A DNA stretch of 64,000 nt from contig NC_013665.1 in the NCBI RefSeq assembly GCF_000011005.1, forward strand, positions 1,651,501 through 1,715,500, in the 5' to 3' direction. Below are positions 61,397 to 64,000 of the stretch, piece by piece (within the stretch, counting starts at the first letter, position 1; each line of letters opens with the position of its first letter). Origin of the DNA: Methanocella paludicola SANAE (GTDB lineage Archaea > Halobacteriota > Methanocellia > Methanocellales > Methanocellaceae). The position numbers and the translations under genes were made by a program. The notes beneath the pieces are model-generated. The model did no database searches, was not told where the DNA came from, and saw only the letters and a program-made list of their open reading frames with translations.

Positions 61397-62107
61397 TTAC
61401 TCTTTCTTCTCTTCTTCAGCGGGGGCAGCTTCCTCGACCTTCGGAGCCTCAGGCTTCGTGTAGGTCTCCTGGAAGACGACTTCCTTAATATCTTCCTGCT
61501 CCATGATCTCGTTGGCGGCGACGCCCTTGGCGACGAGCCAGCGCTGGTTATACGAGAACTCCTTGGGGACCTCGACGATGACCTTGTCGCCCTCGGTCTT
61601 GTGCCCGACGTCCTGGCCGGTGTACATCTTCAGGATGGCGTCGACCTTGTTGTCGGTGCCTTCGATGAGCTCCTCGACGGTGTAATCGTAAGTGAGAGTC
61701 TCGCCCGCGAGGACCGGGTTAAAGTTAATGCGAACACGGCCGCCCGCGGTGCTCTCGACGACGCCGGTCCTTCCCTGGACCTGGACGCGCATGCCGGGCT
61801 TGACCTTTTCCTTGAACTTCTTGGCCGGGATGGTCTCGATGAGGTCGAGGCGCCTCATGCCGAAGCCCTTCTCGGGGGGCACTTCGACGTGGCCCTTCTC
61901 GCCGACGTCCTTGCCGATGATGTCCTCGTCCAGGCCGGCGACTACGTAGCCCTTGCCGACGATGATGGTCTCGGGGCTATAGTTCGCCTTTTCATTGTAT
62001 ATGCCGTTCTCCTTCGCGACGTTCGCGTCGGTCGTGTCGAACACGGCGCCGTTCTGGAGCTTGCCGGTGTATGAGAGCTTGATGAAATCTCCTTTCTGTA
62101 CTGCCAT
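61397..62107 (-). CDS. FKBP-type peptidyl-prolyl isomerase, long archaeal form
   Basis: 236 residues, paralogue of the protein at 60055 (KGDFIKLSYTGKLQNGAVFDTT, VPPEKGFGMRRLDLIE, PAGKF-type core). The C-terminus is Glu/Lys-rich (VEEAAPAEEEKKE). It is expected to isomerise prolines in folding proteins. Two such genes bracket the toxin pair, perhaps from an insertion (inference). Confidence 0.9.
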   Translation of the reverse strand: MAVQKGDFIKLSYTGKLQNGAVFDTTDANVAKENGIYNEKANYSPETIIVGKGYVVAGLDEDIIGKDVGEKGHVEVPPEKGFGMRRLDLIETIPAKKFKEKVKPGMRVQVQGRTGVVESTAGGRVRINFNPVLAGETLTYDYTVEELIEGTDNKVDAILKMYTGQDVGHKTEGDKVIVEVPKEFSYNQRWLVAKGVAANEIMEQEDIKEVVFQETYTKPEAPKVEEAAPAEEEKKE

Positions 62108-62302
62108 TAAATGACACCTTCTAAATGAGTATTGTAGTCTTAAAGATATTATGATGTCATAATGTTTACGGTGAGCGGGAAGAACAATGTGATGATTTTT
62201 TTAAGCGGCCTGGCCTGGTCTTTAATGGCTATGCGCTTTGTGACCAATGGTATAAATATCAATAGAAAATAGTTTTCAGTACTAATCCTGGAGGTCAAGG
62301 AT

Positions 62303-62914
62303 ATGAAGTTCGTTTTACCCTGTACGATGGTACTCTGTATCATGTTGATTGCGTCTGTTTCTGGTTGTATATCGTGTCCATTTACTAACACGGTTACATA
62401 CCCCACGCCTACGCCGACAGCCACTGCCACTGCCACGCCGCCTCCGCCCCCGCCGCCATCTCAGGCGACGGTCACGGCTACGGCGACTGCAACGCCCACA
62501 CCAACGCCCACACCTACACCTACACCGATGCCGACGCTGACGCCCACACCTACAGCAACTCCGACGCCCACTCCGACACGAACGCCGACGGCCAAACCTA
62601 TTCAATTATCAACGCCGGGGCTCGTAAGCCCTGCAAATAATCAAACATTCGAAAATCCCCCTAATACCGTGGCTTTTAATTGGAGACCCGTATCGAACGC
62701 TGCTTCATATAAGCTCGAAGTGGAGGTGCAGAACGCGTCTGTCTGGGTAAATAAGATAAACGCCCAAGTCAAGGGCACGAACTATAATACGACCATAGGC
62801 TATGCACCGTCACAGTGGAGATGGCGTGTTACAGCATTGGGTACAGGAGCTTATACGAATTCAGCGCCCAGCCAGTGGCGATACTTTAGTTTTAGATATG
62901 CCATCCTAAGATAA
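62303..62914 (+). CDS. Lipoprotein with Thr-Pro stalk and FN3-like domain
   Basis: 203 residues. Signal peptide with a lipobox (LIASVSGC, Cys near residue 22), then a Thr/Pro/Ala repeat (about 34-95), then a domain (about 105-203) with SPANNQTFENPPNTVAFNW and WRWRVTALG, like fibronectin type III. Expected to be lipid-anchored and surface-exposed. Confidence 0.8.
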   Translation: MKFVLPCTMVLCIMLIASVSGCISCPFTNTVTYPTPTPTATATATPPPPPPPSQATVTATATATPTPTPTPTPTPMPTLTPTPTATPTPTPTRTPTAKPIQLSTPGLVSPANNQTFENPPNTVAFNWRPVSNAASYKLEVEVQNASVWVNKINAQVKGTNYNTTIGYAPSQWRWRVTALGTGAYTNSAPSQWRYFSFRYAILR

Positions 62915-62919
62915 AATCC

Positions 62920-62942
62920 CGGGTCGGATTGACCCGTTTTTA
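62920..62942 (+). terminator. Terminator after lipoprotein gene
   Basis: CGGGTC (62920-62925) and GACCCG (62931-62936) pair around GGATT, followed by a T-run. Confidence 0.7.
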
Positions 62943-62976
62943 TTTATAAACAAAGCTGTCAAGTTACTTTAGGGAC

Positions 62977-63516
62977 TTAAATGCCCCGGCCATTTTGAGG
63001 ACGGGTCGTTTTTTCTTCCCACTCTTCAACGCTTACGGAAGTCTTATTAAAATACGCCCACGCCACGAAGACGAGCGCGATGCCCGCGGCGACCGCCGCT
63101 GCCTCATACATGTACATGAACTCGTCGGGCTTGTGGCTGTACCGGAAGACCATGGTCAGGAACTCGATAGATAGCGAGATCATGATCACTGTCATGAACC
63201 GTGATATGAAGTGCCGTATCTTGCGCGGGGCGTTCATCCTCACCCGGCTCTTGAGCTCCTCATCGAACATGGTCCTTGCAAGCTCGAATACGGCCGACGA
63301 GACGGTCGTGAACCCGATGGCCTCGAAGAGTGTGTCGAGCTTGACAGTGGGCAATGCCTGGACCGTGACCCGGAGGCTGTTAAAGGCGAGAAAGATCATG
63401 AAGGCCGAGATAAGAATAAAGAGCAGGATGACAATATAAAAGATGGCTCTCGATAAGATGGCCAGTATAATATCCGCTATCCGTATATCAGGAGGCATGT
63501 CGTGCCTGTCGGGCAT
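62977..63516 (-). CDS. Small multi-pass membrane protein
   Basis: 179 residues with about four hydrophobic segments (residues 18-48, 68-85, 108-128, 138-160). Motifs such as VSSAVFELARTMFDEE and SRFMTVIMISLSIEFL are not a family I can name. The C-terminus is charged. A general membrane protein of unknown role. Confidence 0.6.
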   Translation of the reverse strand: MPDRHDMPPDIRIADIILAILSRAIFYIVILLFILISAFMIFLAFNSLRVTVQALPTVKLDTLFEAIGFTTVSSAVFELARTMFDEELKSRVRMNAPRKIRHFISRFMTVIMISLSIEFLTMVFRYSHKPDEFMYMYEAAAVAAGIALVFVAWAYFNKTSVSVEEWEEKTTRPQNGRGI

Positions 63517-63566
63517 AAGAACAGGTCGGCATTCATGATGATAATGGTTTTATGCGCTTTTCACCC

Positions 63567-64000
63567 TCATGCGGCTGCTTTTTTCAGCCAGTTATCAGCC
63601 CTGCTCAGCTTGCTGAAAGCCTCGATGCGGTCCTTTTCCGCCGCCGCGAAGTCGGTACGCCCATCCAGATTTAAGAGCCGCAGGAACGTGGACTTTGCCC
63701 AACTGTCCAGCCTTATCGCTTCGGCCTTGCCCCTGCTGTCCGGCGCCTTATCAAGGCGCTTTTCTATGGCACACGCGATGGAGTAGCCCTCGGACGCGGT
63801 CGGCAGCATTTTCACTGCATGCCACATCTTCAGGTCGACCTCTTTCTCGAACGATGCGCGGTCTCTGGCCGATATAAAAGCTTTTTTATTCATTTTAAGC
63901 CAGCTTACACCTGAGTCCAGCCTGCCATGCAGCATTGACCGTTCCTTTCCTGTCAGGTCCGCCGCATCGATGCGGCTCCTTGCCAGCGCCAGCCTGGATA
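63567..64000 (-). CDS. Uncharacterised helical protein, 5' truncated by window edge
   Basis: The frame stays open from the stop at 63567 to the window end on the minus strand, beyond an internal ATG at 63935, so the true start lies outside. About 143 residues are visible, helical and charged, with RSRIDAADLTGKERSMLHGR and GVSWLKMNKKAFISARDR. No motif is recognised. Confidence 0.55.
   Translation of the reverse strand, partial: SRLALARSRIDAADLTGKERSMLHGRLDSGVSWLKMNKKAFISARDRASFEKEVDLKMWHAVKMLPTASEGYSIACAIEKRLDKAPDSRGKAEAIRLDSWAKSTFLRLLNLDGRTDFAAAEKDRIEAFSKLSRADNWLKKAAA

Overview
The window reads as chromosome of a methanogenic archaeon, most likely of the Methanocella group (inference). Signs are archaeal-type ribosomal and RNA polymerase genes (S6e, L18e, RpoN, RpoK), an archaeal isoprenoid route ending in isopentenyl phosphate kinase, the archaeal early shikimate pair (AroA'/AroB'), a methanogenesis marker 12 protein, TATA-type promoters with some leaderless genes, and surface proteins with Thr-Pro linkers, one carrying a PGF-CTERM tail. 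Genes are otherwise dense; most long gaps hold large imperfect palindromes.

Layout. 1-1259: two ABC-2 permease genes, the first cut by the window edge. 1260-1853: long palindrome. 1854-10728 (minus strand): a conserved archaeal cluster, L18e-L13-S9-RpoN-tRNA-Pro-RpoK-enolase-S2-MEMO-mevalonate kinase-isopentenyl phosphate kinase-type 2 IDI-RNase J. 10729-11688: a second palindrome type. 11689-25000: housekeeping and enzyme genes (UPF0179, HypE/PurM-like, response regulator, riboflavin pathway reductase, AlaX, M29 aminopeptidase, CinA-like, an ATP sulfurylase-like protein, HtrA, YkgJ, metallophosphoesterase), interrupted by a composite palindrome at 19.5-20.2 kb. 25-32.7 kb: marker 12, PdxT, a histidine kinase, a prenyltransferase-repeat protein, an alpha/beta hydrolase and the AroA'/AroB' pair, with two more palindromes. 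32.8-44.6 kb: a PadR-UbiA-PadR unit with matching operator-like palindromes, prephenate dehydratase, an ion permease, a SemiSWEET protein, a PAS/GAF sensor, glutamate synthase, a HEAT-repeat protein and S6e.

44.76-54.62 kb is the most unusual part: thirteen consecutive plus-strand genes, each for a small protein with a signal peptide and most apparently with its own promoter and terminator. Eight share a module beginning with SFGFP-like residues and ending with a (A/S)YPF-G-G tail. The others are Gly/Phe-rich or Pro/Val-rich, one with a 99-residue tandem repeat that is almost identical at DNA level. Four neighbouring paralogues have near-identical ends and a divergent centre, suggesting gene conversion. 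Several share an AT-rich box (CTAATATWTTAAT-like) 42-50 bp before the start. I know no described system with this layout; a secreted, self-assembling extracellular structure is my hypothesis.

54.6-64 kb: an inverted near-copy of the 11-kb palindrome, a PadR/HAAS-like regulatory pair, two GT-C-like membrane proteins, two long FKBP-type isomerases flanking a HicB/HicA pair, a lipoprotein, a membrane protein and a truncated gene at the edge.
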